64,000 nucleotides of DNA from a bacterium 1xD8-48 (lineage in GTDB: Bacteria; Bacillota; Clostridia; Lachnospirales; Lachnospiraceae): assembly GCA_009917455.1 (NCBI GenBank), contig QZDS01000009.1:91975-155974 (forward strand). The letters are read 5' to 3'. This document shows, piece after piece, positions 7,823 through 17,846 of this stretch (positions are counted from its first letter, which is position 1; each line of letters starts with the position of its first letter). Position numbers and translations under genes: made by a program. The notes under the pieces are model-generated. The model saw nothing but the letters and a program-made list of their open reading frames with translations, was not told where the DNA came from and ran no database searches.

Positions 7823-9721
7823 TCATTTCCCGCTGTCCGTTACCGGGATCATCGAACTCATCAGATAAAATGGCATTCCGAACACCATAAAGTACACATA
7901 TCGAAACTCTGTCGCCACAGGCGTGGCAATCAGTACTGTCAGAAGTATGGCCACGCCCGGCAGATAGAGAATCAGTTTCTTTTTTTCCTGTCGTATAATC
8001 ACATTCCCGATGCAGAAAATCATTACCCAGCAGGCCACGCCCATGCTCCATAAGGTGCCGTAGAGGGGAACCATGCCGCTGAGCTTGATGGAAATCTCCT
8101 TGGCTTTCACCACCAGCGGACCGCGGATGAGCGGGGTGTGGGAAACTCCGAGGCTGGTGGCGCTGATGCCCTCGGCTTCGGCAACCAGATAGAAGTAATC
8201 GGGATACCAGTACCCGTAGGTCTGATTGATATAGGCGGTCATATAGTCGCCCGGGTAGCGAAGCCCCAGCTTTGCCCAGAGCTTTAAAAATTCACCTTTA
8301 TGTTCCGTCAGATAGTCCGGATTTCCGGCCCGCACCAGATTTTTGATGTTATCCGCATAGTGGGGGTCATAAAGTTTTTTGATATAGGTGAGGTCAACCA
8401 CCTTTTCGATTAATTCCAGTTCTTCCTCCGCAAGGGGACGGTCGTTGCAGATAACCGCTGTGATTTGCTGGATGGGAATGGAAAGAGATTCCGCAAAATC
8501 CGGCGGCGTCACATGGAAAGCGTTCATAACCGGATATTTGATAATCACCGCGGTCAGCAGAATGCCGAACAATGCGGGAAACATGGTTTTTGCCTTTTTT
8601 CGGAAACAGAAAAGCAGGAAAGGAAAGCATAAAAGAAAAGCGTACCAGCCGTTAGAGCGGAACAGGCACAGCATAAGACCGGTCACGGTAAAAACACAAA
8701 GGGCAGGGAGATTTTTTGAGCCAGGGGAATCTGCGCCTGAGCTATCCTTTTCAGGGGCTTTGTCAAAAAGCAGCCGGAAAAGGGAGCATCCGAACAGCAT
8801 TACCGCAGCGGCAAAGGGAATATCCTTCCAGATGGTTACGGAAAATACGGCGTGATAGGGAATCAGCGCGTAAAACAGCGTGGCGAAAAGGCAGACGGCG
8901 GGCCTTACGAGAAAACGCCTCAGGGTGCTTATAAAATAGGAGACGCTTCCCGCAAGAAGGCACATCTGGAAAAAAGTGTAAAGGGAAAGAGCCACCAGCA
9001 TGCTTCCGGTAAGCCGGTAGCCGATATGATAAATGAGCCCAATCAACAGGGTATGCACCCAGGGGTGGTGGTTGCTGTAGGGAATAAGTCCCAGCACCTG
9101 CTCAAACTGGTTGACACTGTCAGGCGTCATGATTCCCGGATACTGGTAGAGAAAATAGGGGAGCCAGCAGAACATACACAAAAGGAAAGCGCATAAGCCT
9201 GTATGCTTATAATAGAAGGAATACAGTTTTGGGGAAAGAGAGGTCCGGGGAGAGGGATTCTCCTTTGAAAGGCATCCGGGAGCTGCAATTTGCCTCTGCG
9301 GACCCGGGATGCCGTCTGAAAAAAGAATTCTGGTCGCGCCGGCCTTATCCGCGGTAAAGGAAAATAAAAATTTCAGCAGGTAATAAAAAAGAAACAGGTA
9401 GCCGCTAAGGGCGGAGATAATAATTCCCGTTCGGAATAAGGGGTTGGTGAGGGTTTCTATATAGCGGGGATAGTCCACGGACATATAGAAAGCGGAAAAA
9501 AACACCGAAATTACGGCACAGGTACGAGTATAGGCGCGGTTTTGAAAAAAACCGGCCTTTTCTGCCCTTTCATCTGCCGTGCGGAAAAAAAGAAAGCAGA
9601 GCAGAAAGAATATGAGAGTAAAGATATTTCCCGGCTCCATATGACTTGCTTTCATAATCGCCCAGGAGGAGAAGAAACTCTGGGCGGTGTATATAAGAAT
9701 ACTATGCAGCTTTATTTTCAT
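7823..9721 (-). CDS. Large polytopic membrane protein, glycosyltransferase-C-like
   Basis: A 632-residue protein, started at ATG 9721 because CAGGAGA lies 8 bases upstream; an ATG nine codons earlier lacks a ribosome site. It has about twelve hydrophobic helices and a Pro/Ser-rich loop near residues 130-165. A conserved-looking extracytoplasmic block contains PGIMTPDSVNQFEQ and PYSNHHPWVHT. Acidic/His loops of this type after the first helices recall GT-C lipid-sugar transferases, and I associate this pattern with the DUF6020 family. Function is not established. It is transcribed divergently from the GT2 gene, which also suggests glycan work at the envelope. Confidence 0.65.
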   Translation of the reverse strand: MKIKLHSILIYTAQSFFSSWAIMKASHMEPGNIFTLIFFLLCFLFFRTADERAEKAGFFQNRAYTRTCAVISVFFSAFYMSVDYPRYIETLTNPLFRTGIIISALSGYLFLFYYLLKFLFSFTADKAGATRILFSDGIPGPQRQIAAPGCLSKENPSPRTSLSPKLYSFYYKHTGLCAFLLCMFCWLPYFLYQYPGIMTPDSVNQFEQVLGLIPYSNHHPWVHTLLIGLIYHIGYRLTGSMLVALSLYTFFQMCLLAGSVSYFISTLRRFLVRPAVCLFATLFYALIPYHAVFSVTIWKDIPFAAAVMLFGCSLFRLLFDKAPEKDSSGADSPGSKNLPALCVFTVTGLMLCLFRSNGWYAFLLCFPFLLFCFRKKAKTMFPALFGILLTAVIIKYPVMNAFHVTPPDFAESLSIPIQQITAVICNDRPLAEEELELIEKVVDLTYIKKLYDPHYADNIKNLVRAGNPDYLTEHKGEFLKLWAKLGLRYPGDYMTAYINQTYGYWYPDYFYLVAEAEGISATSLGVSHTPLIRGPLVVKAKEISIKLSGMVPLYGTLWSMGVACWVMIFCIGNVIIRQEKKKLILYLPGVAILLTVLIATPVATEFRYVYFMVFGMPFYLMSSMIPVTDSGK

Positions 9722-9839
9722 AGCAATATCTCCTGTTCGGATGAACAAAATTGTGGTAAAATCGTTAATGCACTAATATGAAAATAATAATTGATAGCGG
9801 CAGGTATGTCAACCGGAAAGAAGAGGAGAAAGTGGAAAT

Positions 9840-10859
9840 ATGGCAACATTCAGTCTGTGTATGATAGTGAAAAATGAAGAAAAGGTTCTGGCGAGATGTC
9901 TTGACAGTATTTGTGATTTGATGGACGAGATTATTATTGTGGATACCGGCTCCGGTGACAGGACGAAGGAAATTGCGGGACGGTATACGGACAGGGTATA
10001 TGATTTTGAATGGACGGGCAGCTTTTCGGACGCCAGGAATTTTTCTTTTTCTCTGGCGGGCTGCGATTATATTTACTGCGCCGATGCGGACGAGGTACTT
10101 GACGGGGAAAACAGAGAAAAGCTTCGTATATTAAAGGAAACGATTCTGCCGCAGGTGGAGATTGTCCAGATGTATTACGGGAACCAGCTCTGCCACGGGA
10201 CGGTTTACAATTTTGACAGGGAGCTTCGTCCCAGGCTGTTTAAACGGCTGCGGACCTTTGAGTGGATAGAGCCGGTGCATGAGACGGTACGGCTCCTTCC
10301 GGTGGTCTTTGACAGCGATATTGAAATCACCCATATGCCGGAGAAGAGCCATACCTCCAGGGATTTGCAGATTTTTGAGAGAATAATCGCAGGAGGGGAA
10401 AGGCTCTCGAAGCGTCTTGCCAATATGTATGCGAAAGAGCTTCTCATTTCCGGGGAGACGGAATCCCTTAAGAGGGCGGAAACATATTTTACATATGTGG
10501 CGGACGGAGGGGAAACGGAGGAGGAGCAGATGAAGGAGGCTGTATGTGTGGTGGTCAGGGCAGCCAGGCTTCGGGGCGATTATCTGAAAATGTACCGTTA
10601 CGCCATGAAGGATATTGCAGGCGACGGGGTGAGCGAGGTCTGCTTTGAGCTGGGCGAATACTATTTTGGCAGACAGGAATATGAGGAGGCAGCCGTCTGG
10701 TTTTATAATGCCGCCTATGAGACCCAGAGCATATTGAACGCCCGCCGGGGAGGGGATATGGCGATTCTGCGCCTTGCGGACTGCTATGAGGCCATGGGCA
10801 TTGCAGAGCAGGCGGAAGATTACCGGGTCCAGGCGGCGGCATGGCGTCTGCCGGAGTAG
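9840..10859 (+). CDS. Family 2 glycosyltransferase with C-terminal TPR-like region
   Basis: A 339-residue protein. The N-terminal GT-A fold reads SLCMIVKNEEKVLARCLDSI, followed by IIVDTGSGDRT and the metal/nucleotide-sugar site CADADEVL (DxD-like). The C-terminal third has helical tetratricopeptide-like pairs (VCFELGEYYFGRQEYEEAAVWFYNAA). This architecture matches the SunS-like TPR glycosyltransferases that modify peptides, proteins or surface glycans. GAAGAGGAGAAAG precedes ATG 9840. No substrate-defining neighbour is present, although a role in flagellin or surface protein glycosylation is possible given the flagellin genes elsewhere in the window. That is speculation. Confidence 0.85.
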   Translation: MATFSLCMIVKNEEKVLARCLDSICDLMDEIIIVDTGSGDRTKEIAGRYTDRVYDFEWTGSFSDARNFSFSLAGCDYIYCADADEVLDGENREKLRILKETILPQVEIVQMYYGNQLCHGTVYNFDRELRPRLFKRLRTFEWIEPVHETVRLLPVVFDSDIEITHMPEKSHTSRDLQIFERIIAGGERLSKRLANMYAKELLISGETESLKRAETYFTYVADGGETEEEQMKEAVCVVVRAARLRGDYLKMYRYAMKDIAGDGVSEVCFELGEYYFGRQEYEEAAVWFYNAAYETQSILNARRGGDMAILRLADCYEAMGIAEQAEDYRVQAAAWRLPE

Positions 10860-10976
10860 GCTCCGGGGAAGAAAGGAGCCGGGGGCTTCTGTAAAAAAGG
10901 AAAAAATCAGGCTTGTGCAATCTATACAAATGCGATAACTGAAATTCGTTGAAAATGTAGAAATGGAATAAAGTAC

Positions 10977-11005
10977 TTGCATTGGAAAAATTTTTATGAT
11001 ATCTT
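10977..11005 (+). promoter_or_regulatory. Sigma-A promoter of the sugar operon
   Basis: TTGCAT (10977-10982) and TATCTT (11000-11005) are spaced exactly 17 bp. The predicted start near 11012 lies just before the operator at 11025. Confidence 0.65.
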
Positions 11006-11024
11006 AAATACATAAAATGAAAAC

Positions 11025-11048
11025 GTTACCGGTAATAAAACCGGTAAC
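11025..11048. promoter_or_regulatory. LacI-type operator of the sugar operon
   Basis: Perfect inverted repeat GTTACCGG / CCGGTAAC with an 8-base A/T-rich spacer, located about 13 bases after the predicted transcription start and before the ribosome site. Its position would block elongation or initiation. The local LacI-family repressor encoded at 16796-17836 is the obvious candidate binder. Confidence 0.7.
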
Positions 11049-11067
11049 AATTTAAAAGGAGGATGTT

Positions 11068-12504
11068 ATGGCAAAAAGAGTAATTTCAGTACTTTTGGCT
11101 ACAGTAATGACAGTATCACTGCTTGTCGGCTGTGGCGGCTCGGGAGATTCGGGCAGTTCTGACGCAGGCACAGGCACGGACACGGAGAATGCTTCCGGCT
11201 CTTCTGATGCGGCTGAAGATTCCGGTTCGGCAGCATCAGGCGACTACAAGGGAACGGTTCGTTTCCTCAATTTCAAACCCGAAGTTTCGGATGCAATGCA
11301 GGAAGTAGCGGCAGCTTACACTGCTGAGACCGGCGTTGACATTCAGATTGAAACAGCGGCTTCAGGACAGTATGAGTCCACATTGACCGCAAGAATGGAC
11401 AGCTCCGAAGCGCCTGCTATTTTCGTAGTTGAGACTGCAACCGCACTTGCTACATGGAAAGATTACTGCAGGGATTTGTCCGATACAGACCTGTATGCTT
11501 CCGTAACAAACAAGGCATATACCTATGAGGCAGACGGAAAAGTCTGCGGACTTGTATATGTACTTGAAGGATGGGGTATCATTGTTAACAGCGCAATCAC
11601 AGACGCTTACTTTGCATCGGCAAACAAATCCACAGAGTATACCTCTCTGGATGAGCTTTATACCTTCGACGCATTAAAGGCTGTTGTTGAAGATATGACC
11701 GCTATGAAAGACGAGCTGGGAATCCAGGGCGTATTCGGTTCCACATCTTTGAAACAGGGCGATGACTGGAGATATCAGACTCACCTTATGAATATCCCTC
11801 TTTACTGGGAGTGGGGCGCAGACATCGATATCAACGGCGCTGTTCCCGAGTTCAGCTTCAAAGAAGCGGCAACTTTCAAGAACATTCTTGACCTTTACTT
11901 AAATAACTCCGTAACCGAGCCCAACCTGGTTGGTACAAAGACAGTTGACGATTCCATGGCAGAGTTCGCACTTGGACAGTGCGCAATGATTCAGAACGGC
12001 GACTGGGCATGGAATACCATCCTTAACACAGACGGCAAGGTTGTAGAGAACGACAAGGTTCGCTTCATCCCGATTACCACCGGTGCGGCAGGCGAGGAAA
12101 ACATGGGACTTTGCGTAGGCGGTTCCCAGGCATTCTGTGTAAACTCTCAGCTTCCTGAAGAAGACCAGCAGGCAGCAATCGACTTCCTTACATGGCTGTT
12201 CTCTTCCGAGACAGGAAAGACTCTGGTTGCTCAGAAACTGCAGTTTGTGACTCCGTTCTCCACTATGGAAGGTGCTGAGTACACCAACCCCCTGTTCGGA
12301 AGTGAAAATGAAATTTCCGCAGCAGGAAAGACTGCTTACAGCACAGTCTGCAACCTGATTCCCGACCAGACATGGAAGGACGACTTCGGCGCAAGCTTAC
12401 TGCTTTACGCGCAGGGTCAGAAGAGCTGGGACGACGTAGTTGCTGACGCCGTAGCAGAATGGGAAGTTGAAAGGGAAATCACCAATACTGCAAACGGCTA
12501 TTAA
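11068..12504 (+). CDS. Sugar ABC transporter substrate-binding lipoprotein
   Basis: A 478-residue family 1 extracellular solute-binding protein (MalE-like). The signal peptide ends in a lipobox with VGC, so it is lipid anchored. A Ser/Asp/Gly-rich linker precedes the binding domain, which begins near GTVRFLNFKPEVSDAM. The ribosome site AAGGAGG lies upstream of ATG 11068. The neighbouring MalF/MalG-type permeases and GH31 glycosidase indicate an alpha-linked oligosaccharide. The gene has strikingly regular, highly expressed-type codon use compared with its neighbours. A strong hairpin after it would favour excess binding protein over permease. Confidence 0.93.
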   Translation: MAKRVISVLLATVMTVSLLVGCGGSGDSGSSDAGTGTDTENASGSSDAAEDSGSAASGDYKGTVRFLNFKPEVSDAMQEVAAAYTAETGVDIQIETAASGQYESTLTARMDSSEAPAIFVVETATALATWKDYCRDLSDTDLYASVTNKAYTYEADGKVCGLVYVLEGWGIIVNSAITDAYFASANKSTEYTSLDELYTFDALKAVVEDMTAMKDELGIQGVFGSTSLKQGDDWRYQTHLMNIPLYWEWGADIDINGAVPEFSFKEAATFKNILDLYLNNSVTEPNLVGTKTVDDSMAEFALGQCAMIQNGDWAWNTILNTDGKVVENDKVRFIPITTGAAGEENMGLCVGGSQAFCVNSQLPEEDQQAAIDFLTWLFSSETGKTLVAQKLQFVTPFSTMEGAEYTNPLFGSENEISAAGKTAYSTVCNLIPDQTWKDDFGASLLLYAQGQKSWDDVVADAVAEWEVEREITNTANGY

Positions 12505-12540
12505 GAAGAATAGAAATTCTATTGAATAATTTCTGAAAAG

Positions 12541-12602
12541 AAAGCGCTTTGTTTATGGTTCGCAAAAGAAAATAGCCGCCATTTTAACAAAGCGCTTTTT
12601 AA
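12541..12602 (+). terminator. Hairpin between sugar-binding protein and permease genes
   Basis: 13-bp perfect arms at 12541-12553 and 12586-12598 enclose a 32-base loop and are followed by a T-run. Each arm contains AAAGCGCTTT, which resembles the core of a catabolite-response (cre) element. The element could act as a partial terminator, a CcpA site, or both. The cre match is imperfect at the outer positions. Confidence 0.65.
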
Positions 12603-12669
12603 AAAAGACGGGGCATTACTGTCCGGCATGAAAAATCAGATAAGAAATGTATGGGGAAAGGAGATAATC

Positions 12670-13515
12670 ATGCAAAAGACTTACAAAAAGTATTTTCCGA
12701 TTTTTGTACTTCCAACGCTTATTGCATTTATAATCTCATTTATTATTCCTTTTTTTATGGGATTATATCTGTCATTCTGTAATTTTAAGACGATTGGCTC
12801 CGCAAAATTTACGGGGTTGTCCAACTATCTTTATGTTTTTTCCGACACGAAAGGATTCCTTTCAGCCTTATGGTTTACGGTAAAAGTTGCCGCTGTCGGC
12901 GTGATATCCACTAACGTACTTGCTTTCGCGCTTGCGCTTCTGCTTACCAGAGGATTAAAGGGAACCAATGTTTACCGTACCATTTTCTTTATGCCCAACT
13001 TAATCGGCGGTATCATTTTAGGTTATATCTGGCAGCTTCTGCTGAACGGTATTTTAATCAGGGTGGCAGGCGCGGACTTAACCTACAGCGCTACTTACGG
13101 ATACTGGGGTATTATTATTCTGTATAACTGGCAGAAAATCGGTTATCTGATGATTATTTACATCGCGGGCATTCAGTCAATTTCAGGGGATATTCTTGAA
13201 GCGGCGAAGATTGACGGGGCAAATTATGTACAGACGTTAAAGAATATTATCATTCCGCTTGTAATGACATCAATTACAACCTGTACTTTCCTGGCTCTTA
13301 CAGACTGTTTCAAGATGTACGACCAGAACCTGGCGTTGACAGGCGGCGCTCCTGCCGACCAGACGACCATGCTTGCCATGGACATCTACAATACTTACTA
13401 TAATCGTACGGGCTTTGCCGGCGTCGGTCAGGCCAAAGCGGTGGTATTTACCGTCCTTGTTCTTGTTATTGCGTTGATTCAGCTTCGAGCTACACAGTCA
13501 AAGGAGGCGGCATAA
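12670..13515 (+). CDS. Sugar ABC transporter permease, MalF type
   Basis: A 281-residue permease with six predicted helices. The start at ATG 12670 is chosen for AAAGGAGA just upstream; an ATG 14 codons earlier has no ribosome site. The EAA loop reads EAAKIDGANYVQTLKNIIIPL, the contact for the cytoplasmic ATPase. It lies two bases from the MalG-type partner. No ATP-binding gene is in the operon. In Firmicutes such CUT1 importers commonly borrow a shared MsmX-type ATPase encoded elsewhere, and that is the likely arrangement here. Confidence 0.93.
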   Translation: MQKTYKKYFPIFVLPTLIAFIISFIIPFFMGLYLSFCNFKTIGSAKFTGLSNYLYVFSDTKGFLSALWFTVKVAAVGVISTNVLAFALALLLTRGLKGTNVYRTIFFMPNLIGGIILGYIWQLLLNGILIRVAGADLTYSATYGYWGIIILYNWQKIGYLMIIYIAGIQSISGDILEAAKIDGANYVQTLKNIIIPLVMTSITTCTFLALTDCFKMYDQNLALTGGAPADQTTMLAMDIYNTYYNRTGFAGVGQAKAVVFTVLVLVIALIQLRATQSKEAA

Positions 13516-13516
13516 G

Positions 13517-14353
13517 ATGCAGGAAAAGAGAAAACTTTCAAACATTACCATTTATGTTGTTCTTACTGTTTTGGCGGTGATTTTCATTGTTCCCATCGCG
13601 CTGGTACTGATGAACTCCCTGAAAAACAAGCTGTATATTTCCACAACACCTTTTGAACTGCCCAATGCGGAAAGCTTCAGAGGACTTAAAAACTATACAG
13701 AAGGACTTACGAAAATCCACTTTTTTGACAGTATCGGATACTCCCTCTTTATCACGGTGGTTTCCGTAATCCTGATTATTGTATTCTGTTCCATGATTGC
13801 ATGGTTTATTGTGAGGGTGAAAAATAAAATTACTTCCGCAATTTACTTTATGTTTATTGCAAGTATGGTGGTTCCTTTCCAGATGGTTATGTACACCATG
13901 ACAAAGACGGCAAACGTTCTTCATCTGGACAATTTCATCGGAATTAACATCCTGTATCTGGGCTTTGGTTCCAGTATGGCGGTGTTCATGTTTACGGGAT
14001 TTATCAAAGGGATTCCCTTAGAGCTTGAAGAGGCCGGACTGATTGACGGCTGCAATCCGCTGAACATGTATATAAGAGTTATTTTCCCGGTTTTGAAACC
14101 GATTTCCATTACCATTGCGATTTTGAACGCAATGTGGATTTGGAACGACTTCCTTCTTCCTTATCTGATTATCGGGACAAAGTACAGAACAATCCCGGTT
14201 GCAATCCAGTATTTGCGAAGCGGATATGGCTCCATTGACTACGGTCATCTGATGGCGACTATCGTAGTTGCGCTGGTACCGATTGTTATCTTCTACTTTA
14301 TGTGCCAGAAATACATTATTGAAGGTATCGTGGCAGGCGCGGTTAAGGGATAG
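13517..14353 (+). CDS. Sugar ABC transporter permease, MalG type
   Basis: A 278-residue permease, the second half of the heterodimeric CUT1 channel. It has six helices, and the EAA loop reads LEEAGLIDGCNPLNMYIRVI before the last helices. AAGGAGG lies 9 bases before ATG 13517 and overlaps the end of the preceding permease gene. The GH31 gene follows after 43 bases, so imported sugar can be hydrolysed directly in the cytoplasm. Confidence 0.93.
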   Translation: MQEKRKLSNITIYVVLTVLAVIFIVPIALVLMNSLKNKLYISTTPFELPNAESFRGLKNYTEGLTKIHFFDSIGYSLFITVVSVILIIVFCSMIAWFIVRVKNKITSAIYFMFIASMVVPFQMVMYTMTKTANVLHLDNFIGINILYLGFGSSMAVFMFTGFIKGIPLELEEAGLIDGCNPLNMYIRVIFPVLKPISITIAILNAMWIWNDFLLPYLIIGTKYRTIPVAIQYLRSGYGSIDYGHLMATIVVALVPIVIFYFMCQKYIIEGIVAGAVKG

Positions 14354-14396
14354 GAAGAAAAACAGCAAAAAGATAAACAGGAACAGGAGATTTGGC

Positions 14397-16715
14397 ATGA
14401 ACGTAGAATACAATCCACAGTTAGGATACAGAAGGACAATTTTTGAGGGCAATTTTGATTTTCTGCTGCGGATTGCAGACTGCAGGACGGAAAACGGGCT
14501 GACCTTTACGGTTGACACCTGGAAAGGCAGGAAAGCGGACGTGAAAATCTCCTTTCCCCGCAAAGACGTGTTTCGGTTTCAGATGTTTCCGTCAGGGAAA
14601 TCAGAAAAAGAAGGCAATCCGGTTTTTGATTTCCCTGATGAAAGGGAAGCAAAGCTGAAAGAGTGCGGGGATTATTATGAATATGGAACAGAGCGGCTGA
14701 CCCTTCGTTTCAGGAAGGCTTATTGGGAAATGTCCGTCTTTTTTGACGGAAAGGCCCTGACCAGGGAGCAGATTTTTGATACCAATGTGGACAACAGATG
14801 GAAGTATCTTCCGATCGGGTATTCCTGTGATGAGGAAGGAAACTGGAACAGGGTATGGGAGAGCATGTATCTTTACTCTGACGAGGCATTCTGGGGATTC
14901 GGGGAAAAGTTTACCGGGCTGAACAAGCGCGGGCAGAAGCTGAACTGTTGGCAGAAGGACGCGCTGTGTACGAATACGGAGGATTCTTATAAGGGGCATC
15001 CATTCTTTATCAGCAGCAGAGGGTATGCGGTGCTTCTTAATACCTATACCCGGAGCGCTTTTGATATGGGCGCGGGCTCTCAGGTGAGCTATTCCATGTG
15101 CTGTGAGGACGGGGTACTGGACTATGTGTTCTTTGCCGGTTCTGACAGGGATTACAAAGGGCTGCTTGCCGGCTATATAGAGATGACAGGAAAAATCCCC
15201 ATGATTCCCAAATGGGCTTTGGGGTTCTGGATGTCAAAATGTTCCTACCGGAGCAGGCGTGAGGTAGAAGAGGTTATACTTCGGGCGGAAAAGGAGGATA
15301 TTCCCATTGACGTCATTCATATTGACGGATGGCAGAAGAAGGAAAATTCCGGTCTGTGGGAGTGGGACGAGGAGCGTTTCCCGGACCCGGCAGGTATGAT
15401 TGCATGGCTTAAGGAGCGCGGCGTGCGGCTCAGTCTCTGGAATTATCCGTATCTGCGGGAGGACTCGCCGGCGTTTGAGGAAATTGCGAAAAAGGGGTAT
15501 TTTATAAAAGACAGGAACGGAGACGCCGCCAGGTTTTACGCCACGGCGGATTCGGAAGTTCAGGCGGCGTGTTTTGATTTTACCAACCCGGAATTTCTGG
15601 CGTGGTATAAGGAGCGCGTGATGAAGGTGCTTGCCATGGGGGTGTCTGTTATCAAGACGGATTTTTCCGAGGCAGTACCGGAGGATGTGGTATTTTATGA
15701 CGGCTCGAATGGAATTCAGGGGCACAATAAACTGACATACTTATATGCGGAAACAATTTACGGTTTTATGCAGGAAAGCAGTAAAAGCACAGGTATTATG
15801 CCTCTTTTATGGGGGAGGAGCGGATTTGCCGGCTCCCACCGGATTCCGGCGGCATGGGCGGGGGATTCCTCCGGCGCGTTAAACAACCATGCGGCAATTT
15901 TGGGAGGCGGTCTTAGCCTTGCGCTTTCGGGGGTTGCGTTCTGGGGATTTGACATGGGCGGATTTTACAGCACGGACGCTGACGGGAACGAATGCCGTCC
16001 GTCTGACGAGGAATATCTGCGCTCCGTGGAGATGGGATTTTTTATGCCGTTATCGCGGGCTCACGGGAAAACGGAGAGAGAGCCGTGGCATTATTCGGAA
16101 CGGACACTGGACATATTCAGAAAATATGATAAAATAAGACATTATTTGCTTCCGTATCTTTTCAGTATGGCGTGTGTTTCCGGCAGGAAATCGGTTCCCA
16201 TGCTGCGGGCAATGCTTCTTGAAGAACCGCAGGATTTGACCGCAAGGGACAGACAGCTTCAGTACATGCTGGGGGAAAGCATTCTTGTGGCGCCGCCCTT
16301 TGACAGAGAACAATATGAAGTTTATCTTCCCGGAGGGAAGTGGCTGGACACAGGTTCAGGGGAAATTTTTGAAGGAGGCCGCTTCATCACCGTTTGTCCT
16401 GATTTGGGAGAACTACCTGTATACCTTCGGGAAAATTCCATTCTTCCTATGCAGAAGATAGCGTCAATGCCTGCCAACGAACAGGAAAGATTTAAAAATC
16501 TGGAGGTCTGGCTGCTTTTTGAAAGCGAAATGCATGATGTTTTCTATGATTATGATGAAAAAGGGGAATTATCGGAGTATCATTTTCATGCATATAAGAA
16601 AGACGGTGAAGAAAACCTGTATATTGAGACGGATATGGACATTGATGAAATCAGAGTATTTGCATCAGGGCATATTGAAAATATATATACTGTGAAAGTC
16701 CCGGACAGCGAATGA
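14397..16715 (+). CDS. Glycoside hydrolase family 31 (alpha-glucosidase/alpha-xylosidase)
   Basis: A 772-residue cytoplasmic enzyme with no signal peptide. The catalytic barrel has WALGFWMSKCSYRSR, then IDVIHIDGW, and the nucleophile region VIKTDFSE, in which Asp is the nucleophile. The acid/base region is WAGDSSGALNNHAAILGGGL. KTDF-(S/G)-E and WAGD followed by LSGVAFWGFDMGGF are closest to the YicI-type subfamily, so an alpha-xylosidase activity is as likely as alpha-glucosidase. Start ATG 14397 has CAGGAGA upstream. The enzyme would hydrolyse the oligosaccharide brought in by the adjacent ABC proteins. Confidence 0.92.
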   Translation: MNVEYNPQLGYRRTIFEGNFDFLLRIADCRTENGLTFTVDTWKGRKADVKISFPRKDVFRFQMFPSGKSEKEGNPVFDFPDEREAKLKECGDYYEYGTERLTLRFRKAYWEMSVFFDGKALTREQIFDTNVDNRWKYLPIGYSCDEEGNWNRVWESMYLYSDEAFWGFGEKFTGLNKRGQKLNCWQKDALCTNTEDSYKGHPFFISSRGYAVLLNTYTRSAFDMGAGSQVSYSMCCEDGVLDYVFFAGSDRDYKGLLAGYIEMTGKIPMIPKWALGFWMSKCSYRSRREVEEVILRAEKEDIPIDVIHIDGWQKKENSGLWEWDEERFPDPAGMIAWLKERGVRLSLWNYPYLREDSPAFEEIAKKGYFIKDRNGDAARFYATADSEVQAACFDFTNPEFLAWYKERVMKVLAMGVSVIKTDFSEAVPEDVVFYDGSNGIQGHNKLTYLYAETIYGFMQESSKSTGIMPLLWGRSGFAGSHRIPAAWAGDSSGALNNHAAILGGGLSLALSGVAFWGFDMGGFYSTDADGNECRPSDEEYLRSVEMGFFMPLSRAHGKTEREPWHYSERTLDIFRKYDKIRHYLLPYLFSMACVSGRKSVPMLRAMLLEEPQDLTARDRQLQYMLGESILVAPPFDREQYEVYLPGGKWLDTGSGEIFEGGRFITVCPDLGELPVYLRENSILPMQKIASMPANEQERFKNLEVWLLFESEMHDVFYDYDEKGELSEYHFHAYKKDGEENLYIETDMDIDEIRVFASGHIENIYTVKVPDSE

Positions 16716-16795
16716 ACATATGGAAAGGTTTGCCGGTGCAAATGTTCAGGTGTCGGGCTTTCATAAATTTGTAAAATAAAACCGGGAGGATGATT

Positions 16796-17836
16796 ATGGG
16801 GGAAATTACAATTAAGGATATTGCAAGAATCTGCGGGGTCGGGGTCAGCACAGTATCCAGAGCCCTGAACAATCACCCGGATATCAGGCCGGAGACGAGA
16901 GAGCAGATTCAGAATGTAATTGCCCAGTATGGTTATATCCCCAATAACAGTGCCAGAAATCTAAAGAGAATCGAATCGAACGCTATTGCCGTACTGGTGA
17001 GGGGAGTGACCAATCCGCTGTTTAATGATATTATCAAGGTCTTGAACTTTCAGCTCAAAAGGCATAAGTGGACAATGATTTTGCAGCAGGTAGATTATGA
17101 GGAAGATGAGGTTGCAGTAGCGCTGGAGCTGATTAAGGAAAAGAGGCTGAAAGGAATCATTTTCCTGGGATTTAATTATTATCACCCGGAAGGGCAGATA
17201 GATAAAATAAGCGTTCCGTTCATTTTGGGTACGATCGGGTCCATTTACGGTGACGAGGATTCCGCAAAATATTCCCATGTGACTGTGGACGATATGGCGG
17301 AAAGCTATAAGATGACGGATTATCTGATTAAGAAGGGACATCGTGAGATTGCCATTCTCTCTGCGGAGGAGGAGGCGTCTTCCATGGGGAAGCTTCGGAT
17401 GGCCGGTTATATGAAGGCGCTTGCGGACAACGGGATTGCCTATAATCCCAATCTGCGTTATTCCTATTCCGAAGGAGTCGAGCATTATTCCATGACGGAC
17501 GGTTATCTGGCTACCCAGCGGCTCCTTGCGTCGGGCGAACACTTTACAGCGATTTACGCCACTACGGATATCATAGCGGCGGGAGCCTACCGGGCATTGT
17601 TCGAGGCCGGGCTTAAAATCCCGGATGACGTTTCCGTGGTAGGGTTTGACGGAATTGAAATCGGAGATTACATCCGGCCCAAGCTGACAACGAATCTGCA
17701 GCCGGCAAAGAAAATGGCGGAAAAGATTTTCGAACAGCTCTATGATTTGGTGAATGAAAACTGCGGAAATAAGAATATAATTTTTAAAGGGGAATTGCTT
17801 GAGAAAGAATCGGTATATGATTTAAATCAAAAGTAA
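16796..17836 (+). CDS. LacI-family transcriptional repressor
   Basis: A 346-residue regulator. The N-terminal helix-turn-helix reads ITIKDIARICGVGVSTVSRALN, with hinge helix NNSARNLKR. A periplasmic-binding-protein-like effector domain follows, ending in DDVSVVGFDGIEIG. ATG 16796 is preferred to the ATG six bases earlier, which would touch the ribosome site GGGAGG. It is the last gene of the sugar cluster and probably represses it at the inverted repeat 11025-11048. The inducing sugar is unknown. Confidence 0.93.
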   Translation: MGEITIKDIARICGVGVSTVSRALNNHPDIRPETREQIQNVIAQYGYIPNNSARNLKRIESNAIAVLVRGVTNPLFNDIIKVLNFQLKRHKWTMILQQVDYEEDEVAVALELIKEKRLKGIIFLGFNYYHPEGQIDKISVPFILGTIGSIYGDEDSAKYSHVTVDDMAESYKMTDYLIKKGHREIAILSAEEEASSMGKLRMAGYMKALADNGIAYNPNLRYSYSEGVEHYSMTDGYLATQRLLASGEHFTAIYATTDIIAAGAYRALFEAGLKIPDDVSVVGFDGIEIGDYIRPKLTTNLQPAKKMAEKIFEQLYDLVNENCGNKNIIFKGELLEKESVYDLNQK

Positions 17837-17846
17837 CCGGAAATTG

